Shown here: positions 55,199-63,718 of the stretch, in pieces
Numbering within the stretch: the first letter of the stretch is position 1
Layout of the letters: every line of letters begins with the position of its first letter
The notes under the pieces: generated by a model
Told to the model about the DNA's origin: nothing
Seen by the model: the letters and a program-made list of their open reading frames with translations, nothing else
Database searches by the model: none
Program-made: the position numbers and the translations under genes
From: Marivita geojedonensis
GTDB taxonomy: Bacteria; Pseudomonadota; Alphaproteobacteria; Rhodobacterales; Rhodobacteraceae
DNA length: 64,000 bases
NCBI RefSeq assembly: GCF_002115805.1
Contig: NZ_JFKC01000015.1
Span: 24,669 to 88,668, forward strand
Direction: 5' to 3'

Positions 55199-55753
55199 TC
55201 AGGGAACGCGCCATTCTCCCTGCCACGCATCGGATGCCTGAAATACGGCCCGTCTGTGCGGTTCAACCAGTTGCATCAACTCGATTTTATCAATCCTGCA
55301 GGACAGAACGGTGAACCAGTCGCGGCTTGCCAGCTTTTCGTAGGCGTGGGCATTTGGAATTGGGGTTCCGGGCTTTGGCGATGCGCCATAGGCCATGCGC
55401 GACCCATCGGGAACGGTCTGCCATTTATCCGCCACCTCCGGCCCCTGATGCACCGTTACGGTTGTGGACAACCGAATCTGAAGCTTTGCTTTTTCGTCCC
55501 AGATCATCAGCTGCGCGTGCGGATTGGCGCGAAGGGACGTGATCTTGTCCGACCCGCCATCGGTATGCACTTCGACCGAACCGGTGCTTCGGCTGGCGGC
55601 CCGCAGGACCACAGTCCGCGCCTCGGGCAGGCCATCGGGCGAGACGGTGGCAAAGACCGGATGTCGGGCCGCAGCACGTCTGTCAGCCACACCGCGCGTC
55701 AGGCGTTGCCATCCGAGGTCGAGGAAAGCGGCAAGGTCGTTGGGGTCACTCAT
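55199..55753 (-). CDS. Pyridoxamine 5'-phosphate oxidase-like flavoprotein
   Basis: A 184-residue split-barrel FMN protein. The N-terminal HPVFATVSPDGLPEARTVVLR, shortened to FATVSPDGLPEARTVVLRA, and the middle SLRANPHAQLMIWDEKAKLQIRL fit the PNPOx-like family, but it lacks the long C-terminal part of PdxH, so it is probably not the vitamin B6 enzyme. It overlaps the lipocalin-like gene upstream by eight bases and seems to be the last gene of that operon. The substrate is unknown. Confidence 0.85.
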   Translation of the reverse strand: MSDPNDLAAFLDLGWQRLTRGVADRRAAARHPVFATVSPDGLPEARTVVLRAASRSTGSVEVHTDGGSDKITSLRANPHAQLMIWDEKAKLQIRLSTTVTVHQGPEVADKWQTVPDGSRMAYGASPKPGTPIPNAHAYEKLASRDWFTVLSCRIDKIELMQLVEPHRRAVFQASDAWQGEWRVP

Positions 55754-56786
55754 AGCCCGTCATCTCCAGATAGCCATGCCCGGTGTGCGAGCCTTCGACG
55801 GTCACTGGCCCCTCCCAGTACGGGATCGACACCGCCATCCACGCATTTGGATTGAGCGCGGTCACGGTCACGTCGATGCCTTTGTCGGGGAGTTGTACCG
55901 CCCATTCCGTTGGCACCTCCCGGCCCGCGACCTCGGACCAGTCGCGCGGCTGGGCGGTGAACGCGCCATTCGGATAGGCCGTGGTGGTGCCGTCCGCAGC
56001 AATCCAGGTGGCCGAGGAGAAGGACGCGCCGTCATCTTCGCGGAGCAGAAAGCCCATGAGCTTGTCGCCGGTGTCGAAGGACAGCGAGAACCAATCCCAG
56101 CCGGATTGGGTTTCTGCCAAAGGCTGAGAGGACCATTCCCGGTCCAACCACGCCGAACCCGTCACAGGAATCTCGCCTTGCGGCAGGGTCAGGGTGCCCG
56201 CGACCTCGTAGAAGGGTTGCGAGTAGTAATAGCTTGCTTGACCCTGAGCGGATTTTACCGAGAACCCGTTTTCGCCGTGAAAGACCAGAGGACCGGTGGC
56301 CTGAAGGGTCAGGTCATAGGCAAAGTCACCTCCCCGCGCGGTGAGGGTCAGCGCGTCAAAGGACGGCCCGGCCATCTGCCAATCGTCGATCCATGCCTCA
56401 AACGGTTGCACGGACACACCCGCCTGCCCGACCCCGCCACGCGCCACGCGTTCGGTGACGAAATGCTCTTCGGGAGTGGTGACAGCGGCATGGGCGAACC
56501 AGACCTGAGGATCGGACCAGCCCTCGCGGGTCTCGGGGGCCAGCGCGGAGCGGAAGAGCGTCCATTGCACGCCGTAAGCGGTGCCATCCGGGCCGGTGAG
56601 GTTGGCGGTCAGATACCACCATTCGATACGGTAGTCGGGATGTGCGCCGTGGTCCTGCGGGAAGTCGAACACCGGGTCCGGTGTCGGCACGGCAAAGCCG
56701 TCTGCATCGGAGCCGAGACCGGCAAAGCCTTGGGCCGCCGCTTGCAGCGGGAGCCAGAGCAATATGACCAACATCCTAACGATCAT
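55746..56786 (-). CDS. AttH/CrtC-like lipocalin-fold exported protein
   Basis: A 346-residue protein with a signal peptide (MLVILLWLPLQAAAQ). The start is the ATG at 56786; a TTG lies two codons upstream. Two lipocalin-like halves are marked by YRIEWWYLTANLTGPDG and W...SSQPLAETQSGWDWFSLSF (shortened), as in the AttH and carotenoid 1,2-hydratase (CrtC) families. It overlaps the FtsX-like gene by 11 bases. In AttEFGH groups this component accompanies an ABC transporter with MacB/LolC-like permeases. The function is unknown; pigments are not implied. Confidence 0.85.
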   Translation of the reverse strand: MIVRMLVILLWLPLQAAAQGFAGLGSDADGFAVPTPDPVFDFPQDHGAHPDYRIEWWYLTANLTGPDGTAYGVQWTLFRSALAPETREGWSDPQVWFAHAAVTTPEEHFVTERVARGGVGQAGVSVQPFEAWIDDWQMAGPSFDALTLTARGGDFAYDLTLQATGPLVFHGENGFSVKSAQGQASYYYSQPFYEVAGTLTLPQGEIPVTGSAWLDREWSSQPLAETQSGWDWFSLSFDTGDKLMGFLLREDDGASFSSATWIAADGTTTAYPNGAFTAQPRDWSEVAGREVPTEWAVQLPDKGIDVTVTALNPNAWMAVSIPYWEGPVTVEGSHTGHGYLEMTGYE

Positions 56787-59172
56787 TGGCAAACACCTTG
56801 AGCAAATCCGAAGGCGGGGTTCGGGCCAATCTCAACGCGGGCCAAAGCGCCGCCAAAGCAGCGGCGAGCAGTGCGAAGAGTGTGAGCAGCGCGTAGTGAC
56901 CGGGGAAGAGGTAGAGCGGCAGTTTCCAGCCAAAGGCCTCTACGTTCACATAAGAGAGCAGCACCCAGGCCAACCCCAGCCCAAGCGGAATCGACAACAC
57001 GGTAGTCACCAGTGCCAGCACCACGGCGCGAAGCAGTTCCAATTGCCCCAATCTGCGCCGCGTCAAACCGAGCGCCCACGCCGGAGCCAGTTGCGGCACG
57101 CGGATCGATGCGAGGGTCAACAGACTCATCAGGATGGCAAAAGCGGCGACCGCAAGCGTCAGGACGTTCAGCGCGCCGGTCACTGTGAAGGTGCGTTCGA
57201 ACACACCGAGCGAAAACGCCTTGATCCGAGACTGGTCGATGATGGCGGTTTCGGGGAGCCCGTATGTCTCGGTCAGGGTGGCGCGTAATTCCATTGGATC
57301 GTCTGTGCGAATGCCGAAGGATGTGGGTACGGTGTCAGGATACAGGCCACGAAAGAGCGGCTCCGAAATGATCGCCTGCCCCAGCGGGTTGCCGTAATCT
57401 GCAACGATGGCCGCGATGGGCAAAGTCAGACCTTGCGCCACCGTCACCGCATCGCCGGTCCATAGCCCGGCGCGTCGGGCGAGTTGTTCGCTGACCACGA
57501 CCGCGCGCCCTGTTTCGACACGGTCCCAGACGTCGCCATCATCATCGAGGAACAGCCAGTTCTCACGGTAGGTCGGCCCGACGCGCACGCCGAACAGTTC
57601 TGTCGGCACGGTCGCAATGTCGGTCTCGACCGACAGGAGTGGCAGAACCTCCCGAGCCTCGGACAGCAGGATCGCCTCGACATCCGCGCTTTGCTCCGGG
57701 TCTTCGAGGCGGATGAACAGTTCGGGGGCAAGCCGCTGGTCCAGAAAATCGACAAAGGTCACGCGAAAGCTGGACACCATTGTAGAGACCCCGACATTTG
57801 CCGCTGTCGCCAGCAGAAGCGCCATCAGCGCAAGGCTCATCCCCGGAACCTGTTGACGGGTATCGGCCCAAAACCATTGCCACATTGCAGACCGTGCCTG
57901 CCGGTCGGCCAGTGTCACAGCGCCGCGCAAAAGAAGCGGAAGGATCAGCGCCGCGCCGATCAAGAGACAAGCCAAAAGCGCGAAGGCCAGTGTCAGCCCC
58001 TGCCCCCAGATCGCAAGGCCGATCCCGGCTGCAAAAAGCAGCACCGCCACGGTTCCCAACCGTCGCGCGGTTTCGCCCGAGGCCACTGCCCAAGCCCGGG
58101 GACGCGCGCTGGCCAGAAGCGGCATCTGCGCGATCTTCCACAGCGCGCCAGAGGCGGCAAAACCGGTACCAAGGACGGCGATGGCGAGGCCCGACAGCCA
58201 CCATTCGGGGCGCAGTTGCAGAGTGCCGGCAACAGAGGCTCCGTACAGTCCTTGGAGCGTAGCGGCGACGTTCGGCAGTAGTACGGCCGCGATGACATAG
58301 CCCAGGGCAACGCCGATCCCACCAGCGACCAAAGCGAAAAGGATCAGCTCGGAAATCATCAACCCGATCAGAATCTTAAGCGGCACTCCTAAAGCGCGGA
58401 TTGTGCGCACCATGCTGCGCCGCTGCTCAAAGGCAAGGCTGATGGTGCCGTGAACGATGAAGATCCCAACCGCGAAGCTGAGCAGACCAAAAGCCGTCAG
58501 GTTGAGGTGAAAACTGTCCGTGAGCCGACCTGCGCCTGCATCCTGTGCCGGTTGTCGGACAAGGTTTGGTGCTACTTCGGCAAGGTCCGGCAGTCCCATG
58601 GGCTGCGTGGGCGCGACAATCAGGCGGCTGAGTTCGGCCTCCGCGTCGAGCAGCGTCTGCGCCACCCCGATATCCATCAGCGCCACTCCGGGCGCAACTG
58701 TCGGGTCAGTGATGACGCGCTGCGTAAAGACAGCGGTCAGAGCCTCAGCCACATCCGGCGCGGCGAAAAGAACGCCGCGGGTCAGGAAATCGTCAAGATC
58801 GGCCCCCTCCTGCATCCCCACCGGGGCGATGGTGCCGGGTGCGGTCAGCGGGTCGAGGCCCACCAACCTCACACGGCCGTCCTCTATACGCAACCGCCCT
58901 TCCAGGACCGGCGAAACCTGCCACCCGGCGCGGCGCAGGGCGATATAGGTGGCTTGGTCAATCCGGTCGCCAGTGCGGGGCAAAAGCTGGTCGAACTGGC
59001 CTTCACCCAAGGTGGCCGCAGCGGCATCGTAGCTGGCGCGCGCCTCGGCGTTGATGGCCTGCACGCCGGACCAAAGCGCAGTTGCCAGAGCCAGACCAGC
59101 AACCATTGCAAAAAACTGCAACAGGTTGCTGCGCCAATGAGACAGCAGCGCAGTCAGGGTCGTCCAGATCAC
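56776..59172 (-). CDS. Large FtsX-like ABC permease (AttF/AttG fusion)
   Basis: A 798-residue inner-membrane protein with the double FtsX arrangement: one helix at the N-terminus, a large periplasmic domain, three or four central helices (ending GYVIAAVLLPNVAA and beyond), a second periplasmic domain (DQRLAPELFIRLEDPEQ) and three C-terminal helices (ALLTLFALLAAALAALWPAL). The start GTG overlaps the ATPase stop as GTGA. Such permeases usually move lipids or lipoproteins or act by mechanotransmission, not as importers. The fusion of two permease units in one gene is seen directly from its length. Confidence 0.9.
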   Translation of the reverse strand: MIWTTLTALLSHWRSNLLQFFAMVAGLALATALWSGVQAINAEARASYDAAAATLGEGQFDQLLPRTGDRIDQATYIALRRAGWQVSPVLEGRLRIEDGRVRLVGLDPLTAPGTIAPVGMQEGADLDDFLTRGVLFAAPDVAEALTAVFTQRVITDPTVAPGVALMDIGVAQTLLDAEAELSRLIVAPTQPMGLPDLAEVAPNLVRQPAQDAGAGRLTDSFHLNLTAFGLLSFAVGIFIVHGTISLAFEQRRSMVRTIRALGVPLKILIGLMISELILFALVAGGIGVALGYVIAAVLLPNVAATLQGLYGASVAGTLQLRPEWWLSGLAIAVLGTGFAASGALWKIAQMPLLASARPRAWAVASGETARRLGTVAVLLFAAGIGLAIWGQGLTLAFALLACLLIGAALILPLLLRGAVTLADRQARSAMWQWFWADTRQQVPGMSLALMALLLATAANVGVSTMVSSFRVTFVDFLDQRLAPELFIRLEDPEQSADVEAILLSEAREVLPLLSVETDIATVPTELFGVRVGPTYRENWLFLDDDGDVWDRVETGRAVVVSEQLARRAGLWTGDAVTVAQGLTLPIAAIVADYGNPLGQAIISEPLFRGLYPDTVPTSFGIRTDDPMELRATLTETYGLPETAIIDQSRIKAFSLGVFERTFTVTGALNVLTLAVAAFAILMSLLTLASIRVPQLAPAWALGLTRRRLGQLELLRAVVLALVTTVLSIPLGLGLAWVLLSYVNVEAFGWKLPLYLFPGHYALLTLFALLAAALAALWPALRLARTPPSDLLKVFANDR

Positions 59173-59825
59173 ACCACGTGCCCCTGGCTCAGGTGAACAT
59201 GGCGCTCCATGCGACGGGCGACGCTGTTTGAGTGTGTCACCATCAAAAGCGCCGCGCCGGTTTCACGCACGAGGCGCAGCATCTGTCCCAGCACCTCGGA
59301 CGCGGTCGCCTCATCGAGGTTTCCGGTCGGTTCATCCGCCAGCACGAGCTTGGGTCGCGCGGTGAGCGTGCGCGCAATGGCGACCCGCTGTTGCTGGCCG
59401 CCAGAGAGCGCTTCGGGGTATTTCGTCAGGTGCTCGGTCAGACCCAGTGCCTGTGACAGTCTCGCCGCCTGATCCGCATCGAACGCACCTGCCAGACGGG
59501 CCTGAAACGCGATATTCGCCTCGACGGTCAGTGACGGGATCAGGTTGAACTGTTGAAAGATCACGCCGACATCAGACCGCCGCAACGCTGCGCGGTCAGT
59601 GTCGTTCATCGTGGTGATCTCGCGCCCGCCGACGGTGATCGAGCCGCTGTCGACACGGTCCAGCCCACCGATGAGGTGCAGCAGCGTGCTCTTGCCGGAC
59701 CCGGACTCCCCGGTCAGCGCCAAAGTCTCCCCGCGCTCCAGCGACAGTGACACCCCCCGCAGCACGGGGACATCGCCCTCCGCACCGGGAAAGGATTTCG
59801 TCACGTCTTGAACCGTCAGAACCAT
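59169..59825 (-). CDS. ABC ATPase, LolD/MacB type (AttE)
   Basis: A 218-residue ATPase. Walker A is GESGSGKST, then GGLDRVDSGSITVGGREI, the Q-loop FQQFNLIPSLTVEANI, signature LSGGQQQR and Walker B LVLADEPTGNLD, all in the LolD/MacB pattern with NLD instead of the usual TLD/GLD. The start ATG at 59825 is the first gene of a run of four minus-strand genes. It pairs with the FtsX-like permease downstream. Confidence 0.93.
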   Translation of the reverse strand: MVLTVQDVTKSFPGAEGDVPVLRGVSLSLERGETLALTGESGSGKSTLLHLIGGLDRVDSGSITVGGREITTMNDTDRAALRRSDVGVIFQQFNLIPSLTVEANIAFQARLAGAFDADQAARLSQALGLTEHLTKYPEALSGGQQQRVAIARTLTARPKLVLADEPTGNLDEATASEVLGQMLRLVRETGAALLMVTHSNSVARRMERHVHLSQGHVV

Positions 59826-60099
59826 GCGCCTGAGCTATCACGCGGACAGGAAAGGAAAAGCCCGCAGGGGCAAAAACCTTCGCCGCACTTTGCCGCGTGT
59901 GGTCCGGGTGCGACTTCGAATGCCATAAGGGCGTTCAACCTGTCGCCAGACACGGTCTTGGACACACAGGGCAGTCGAGACCGGATCGGTCCCGCAAAAA
60001 GTGCTGCATCATAAGGCGACCCTGCCAAGGGCAGAAGGAAAGGTCTGATCGGTTTCTTTCACCCCTGCCGTCCCTTGGCGTCCTGCTCGATATGAAGTG
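59826..60099. other. Gap without a recognised gene
   Basis: The 274 bases between the ATPase and the condensation-domain gene (both on the minus strand) should hold the promoter of the ATPase operon. I saw no convincing ORF, RNA gene or strong terminator there. Confidence 0.5.
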
Positions 60100-61449
60100 C
60101 TAGAGCGGGGCGGCTCTTGCCAACTGCTCGCGGACACCATCAGCAATCATGCCCAACTCGTCCTCACCATACGCGGCCGCATCTGCGTGGATGGTTGCAC
60201 GTGGACCATCGGGCGCAGGGGTGATCGTGAATTCGATCTCCACATCGGTGGGCGCCAGGCTCGGAATTTCCAACTGTTCGATCGAAACCGCCCCCAGTTC
60301 GAGCGGACCGGACAGGACTTTTTCGAACAGCTTCCGAAAGGGCGACGCGCGCATCCGGCCCACCGGCAACGGGGCAAGTACCCAAAAACGATCATGTTTG
60401 ACGCCCGCGTCTTCAAAAGCCCTGATGATCTGCCCGTCCGGATGCAATTCCCGCGTTGGAAGATGCTTTGCGGCGGATGACAGTTTTTCCACAACCTGGG
60501 CGATGCAGGTCTCCAATCCACTCTCATCCCGGTCGTATCGCAGCGGCGCAATTTCGATCCCAGGTCCAACATAGGTCGATAGAGCCGGATCATTTCGGCC
60601 ATATATGCCATTGATCATGACCGAGTCCGCGTCTCCCAACGTGCACAGCGTTTCTGAAAACGCGGCCTGGAGAATTGCGAATGGGGTCGCCCCTGTGCGT
60701 TTCGAGAGCTCCTCGATACGCGCTGTGTCATCCGGCTCAAGAACACGGTCAAGAGAACGGGGTTTACGCACAGTTGCGGGGCTCATCGGAGCAAGACCCC
60801 GCGCCTTTCTCCCGATATTCAGGTCTGTTGGTGGCGGAAGCAGCATCCGACGCCAGAACGCGGCCTTTTCTTCTGCGTTTTCCAGTTCCTTTCGGACCTG
60901 GTGTCCAACGAATTCGCCATAGCTGAGGACCGGCGCGGTCACCGGCAGACTGAGAATATACTTCAACAGTTCCTCAACCAGCATGGCAGCGCTGTAGCCG
61001 TCGATGATCGCATGATTGGCCCGCATGAAGACCACATCACAGCTGTCGCCAAATCGCAGAAGCCGCATTTCGAACAACGCGTCCGACAGCGCATCGAGAG
61101 GTTCCCGAACCCGTTCGGTGACGATCGACACCTGTTCATGATCTGACAGCGCGCCATGTGTTTCCACGATCAGCCCGACGGGATGCGTATCGAGAATCTC
61201 GGCCTTCCAGCCGTCATCGGTTTCCACAAACCTCTGGCGCAGCGGTTCGTGGCGTTTGACAAGCTTTTCGAAGGCTCTTCGCAACGTACTGACCCTGAGC
61301 CCGGGCCGCACGCGCGCAGCCCAGCGAACGGTCAGATAATCGTGGAAATGCGGTGTGGTTTCCGGATGGAGGGCAATATCGATGGCATACTGTTCCATCC
61401 ATCGAATAGGATGCAGCGTGGCACGCTTGGCATAGGAAGACCGTCCCAT
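60100..61449 (-). CDS. Free-standing condensation-domain (NRPS type) acyltransferase
   Basis: A 449-residue protein made of a single condensation (C) domain. The ATG at 61449 is used; the frame extends 17 codons upstream. Recognisable core motifs are the N-terminal LVKRHEPLRQRF (C2), the active-site HHxxxDG motif as NHAIIDG (145-151, His146 and Asp150, with the first His replaced by Asn), and SVMINGIYGRNDPALSTYVGPGIEIAPLR (shortened to YGRNDPALSTYVGPGIEIAP) in the C5/C6 region. No adenylation or carrier domain is near. Such proteins may condense a carrier-bound acyl or aminoacyl group with a free amine or alcohol; the substrate is unknown. Confidence 0.82.
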   Translation of the reverse strand: MGRSSYAKRATLHPIRWMEQYAIDIALHPETTPHFHDYLTVRWAARVRPGLRVSTLRRAFEKLVKRHEPLRQRFVETDDGWKAEILDTHPVGLIVETHGALSDHEQVSIVTERVREPLDALSDALFEMRLLRFGDSCDVVFMRANHAIIDGYSAAMLVEELLKYILSLPVTAPVLSYGEFVGHQVRKELENAEEKAAFWRRMLLPPPTDLNIGRKARGLAPMSPATVRKPRSLDRVLEPDDTARIEELSKRTGATPFAILQAAFSETLCTLGDADSVMINGIYGRNDPALSTYVGPGIEIAPLRYDRDESGLETCIAQVVEKLSSAAKHLPTRELHPDGQIIRAFEDAGVKHDRFWVLAPLPVGRMRASPFRKLFEKVLSGPLELGAVSIEQLEIPSLAPTDVEIEFTITPAPDGPRATIHADAAAYGEDELGMIADGVREQLARAAPL

Positions 61450-61661
61450 CGGTGATGCCCTACCCTTTGCCGTCACGCCAATACCCCATCGCACGCACAA
61501 AGCTTGCGTCCAACACTCATCGCTGTCTGCGTCTCACCTCTGTCGCATATTCCAGTGAACGTAGCGACATCAGAACAGAAGGACGAGGGCAGTTTCAAAA
61601 ATCCTGTCGCGCTGCGCACGCAGCGCACCCAGACGTATCCACCGCAATTTACCGTGTAAAG

Positions 61662-61747
61662 TGGTGCCCAAGGTGAGACTCGAACTCACACGCCCGTGAA
61701 GGCGGGGGATTTTGAATCCCCTGCGTCTACCATTCCGCCACTTGGGC
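61662..61747 (-). tRNA. tRNA-Leu (CAA)
   Basis: The minus strand folds as a class II tRNA: acceptor GCCCAAG (61747-61741) pairs with CTTGGGC near the 3' end; the anticodon arm GGGATTCAAAATCCC has CAA in its loop; there is a long variable arm and the T arm GAGTTCGAGTCTC; the encoded CCA closes at 61662. It reads UUG codons. The flanks are the condensation-domain gene on one side and an integrase on the other. Confidence 0.96.
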
Positions 61748-61782
61748 CCCTTGAAAACAAAGGGTTTTTTCAGCGATCTTGC

Positions 61783-61831
61783 GCCTGCCTACCCCCTACC
61801 GTACCCTATGCCTGCCTACCATTCGCCTACC
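61783..61831 (+). repeat. CCTACC repeats upstream of the integrase (possible arm-type sites)
   Basis: GCCTGCCTACC occurs at 61783-61793 and again at 61810-61820; further CCTACC copies lie at 61795-61800 and 61826-61831. These short direct repeats between tRNA and integrase look like integrase or excisionase arm-binding sites. Confidence 0.5.
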
Positions 61832-61850
61832 AGAGAACGCAGGGGATTCG

Positions 61851-63122
61851 ATGCAAATCAAAATCACGATGCGTGTAATCGCAGGTCTGGAAGCGACGGG
61901 CAAGAGACAATTCATCCGAGACACTGACCTGATCGGCTTTGGTATCGAAGGGTCGGCCAAGGGCAAGTTCTCGTACTTCGTGGAAACCCGTGTGAAAGGC
62001 TCAGGCAAGGGCGTTAGGACGCACCTCGGCAACGTGGACCATGTCAGCCTAGATGATGCACGTCAGGAAGCCCGTAAGCTGCTGTCAGAAGCCAAGAGCG
62101 GGATGGACATACGCTTTCGCCAAGATGAGGAAGAGGCCCTACCCGAGACACTGGGCGCTGCACATGAGGAGTTCTTCGCAGTCAAGAAGCACAAGCTGGC
62201 TCCCAGTACACTCGCTGACTATCGCAAGACGTTCAACAACTGCCTCAAAGACTGGAAAGACCTACCAACCAAACAACTGACACGCGGGATGGTGCAAGCA
62301 AAGTACCTTGAGTTACTGGACCAGAAGAAACCTGCCTATGTAAACAAGGTATTTCGCAATCTGTCCTCTGTGCTCACCTTCAACAGCGTAAGACCAAACC
62401 CATGTGACGTTATCAGCGACAAAGACCTGCGTGTGTCGGTTGAGAGCAAGACCCGTTTCTTGAGTGGCCGAGAAATCCACGAGGTTATGCAGTGGCACTT
62501 CACCTACAGGCCAAAGGTTACTTCCCTGCTGATGTTCTACATGCTGACAGGTTTACGCCGTAACGAGGCTCTGGGCTTAACTTGGGGCAATATCTACGAC
62601 GACAAGATCCATGTCCTAGACCCCAAAAACAGGAAGGCTCACTTTGTCCCTATTGTTGGGATTATTGGCGACCTAATCGGACCAAGGAAACCAGATGATA
62701 CAAAGGTGTTCCCTTTCACGGATGCTAGCCTGAGGACTGCATTAGAGAAGTTCAAGGGACAGGTGAAATTCCGTGAGGACTGGAACATACACGACCTGAG
62801 ACGAACATTCTCAGAGCATATGAACCTCATTGGGTACACGGAACAGGACATTGCTGTAGCTAACAATCAAGCATCCGTTGGAGTCACAAGGAAGCACTAC
62901 CTTAGTGGTCAGTTGGCAAAGGAAAGCCTCCTCAAGCGTATGTACGAGGACCTACAAAGACAGTTCTACTATTACTACTACGACAACGGTGGCGAGGTTC
63001 AAAAGGTGCCTGATGGATGGCTGCCTGCGGACATAGCAATCGAACAACAGCTTACAAGAGAGGATTGGAAGCAGATAGCGAAGGAAACTAACCCGACCGT
63101 TCAAATGCCCGATGACTATTGA
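61851..63122 (+). CDS. Tyrosine-family integrase of a genomic island or prophage
   Basis: A 423-residue integrase. The ATG at 61851 follows AGGGGA. The N-terminal 90 residues resemble the DUF4102-like arm-binding domain (GFGIEGSAKGKFSYFVETR), and an SAM-like core-binding domain spans about 100-190. The catalytic part has Arg236 (LTGLRRNEALGLTW), His314 and Arg317 (HDLRRTFSEH) and Tyr350 (TRKHYLSG); where most relatives have a second His or Trp there is Asn339 (ANNQAS). A run of five tyrosines (373-377) follows the nucleophile. Codon use is less GC-rich than in the core genes. It is placed next to tRNA-Leu. Confidence 0.9.
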   Translation: MQIKITMRVIAGLEATGKRQFIRDTDLIGFGIEGSAKGKFSYFVETRVKGSGKGVRTHLGNVDHVSLDDARQEARKLLSEAKSGMDIRFRQDEEEALPETLGAAHEEFFAVKKHKLAPSTLADYRKTFNNCLKDWKDLPTKQLTRGMVQAKYLELLDQKKPAYVNKVFRNLSSVLTFNSVRPNPCDVISDKDLRVSVESKTRFLSGREIHEVMQWHFTYRPKVTSLLMFYMLTGLRRNEALGLTWGNIYDDKIHVLDPKNRKAHFVPIVGIIGDLIGPRKPDDTKVFPFTDASLRTALEKFKGQVKFREDWNIHDLRRTFSEHMNLIGYTEQDIAVANNQASVGVTRKHYLSGQLAKESLLKRMYEDLQRQFYYYYYDNGGEVQKVPDGWLPADIAIEQQLTREDWKQIAKETNPTVQMPDDY

Positions 63123-63247
63123 TACAACCAAATCATTACCTCGGATATAGGCGTGGAAGCCGCGTGGCGCCCAATTGACGCTTGCGATTGCTGTTGAGCC
63201 AAGGGCGCTGGGCTTTGCCAATACATGCAAGCTTGAGAGGACCAAAA

Positions 63248-63718
63248 ATGACCAAGTGCAGCTACTGTGGCAGAACAATATGGCCACGTGAGCCGTCATG
63301 GGAAGAGGACGGGAAAGTTGCTTGCCAAGCATGCAAGGACGAATGGGAACGCGATCAGGACCCGGGAATTAGCGTACGTGAAGCCGAAATCGAAGCCATA
63401 GTCCTCACAACAGAAACCGCACCAAATCTTCCAATCGCACAACGTATTGAGGTTATCACAGCCGAGTGTGCATTTGGGATGAACATATTCAAAGACCTGT
63501 TCGCTGGAGTTCGTGACATCGTAGGTGGCAGGTCCGAGGCGGTTCAAAAGACAATGAGAGATGCGCGTCGCACCGTTTTGTACGAACTCAAGAAGGAAGC
63601 GCACGAGGTTGGAGCCAATGCGGTTGTTGGCGTTGATCTGGACTATGTGGAATTGAGTGCTGCGGGTAGTATGGTGATGCTGGTGGCCTCTGGGACAGCT
63701 GTGAGGACTGGGGAATGA
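63248..63718 (+). CDS. YbjQ-family protein with N-terminal zinc ribbon
   Basis: A 156-residue cytoplasmic protein. GAGAGGA precedes the ATG at 63248. Residues 1-30 hold two CxxC pairs (Cys4/Cys7 and Cys26/Cys29), a zinc-ribbon pattern. The rest is a YbjQ (UPF0145) domain, seen in [32 protein letters not shown] (shortened to [14 protein letters not shown]) and [15 protein letters not shown]. YbjQ proteins form pentamers; a heavy-metal role has been suggested but is not established. It is the first cargo gene after the integrase and ends in ATGA with the next start. Confidence 0.85.
   Translation: MTKCSYCGRTIWPREPSWEEDGKVACQACKDEWERDQDPGISVREAEIEAIVLTTETAPNLPIAQRIEVITAECAFGMNIFKDLFAGVRDIVGGRSEAVQKTMRDARRTVLYELKKEAHEVGANAVVGVDLDYVELSAAGSMVMLVASGTAVRTGE

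Noticed and set aside
60100..61449. Start of an NRPS cluster
   Set aside because: Only one C domain is present and both flanks are unrelated, so no assembly line can be claimed.
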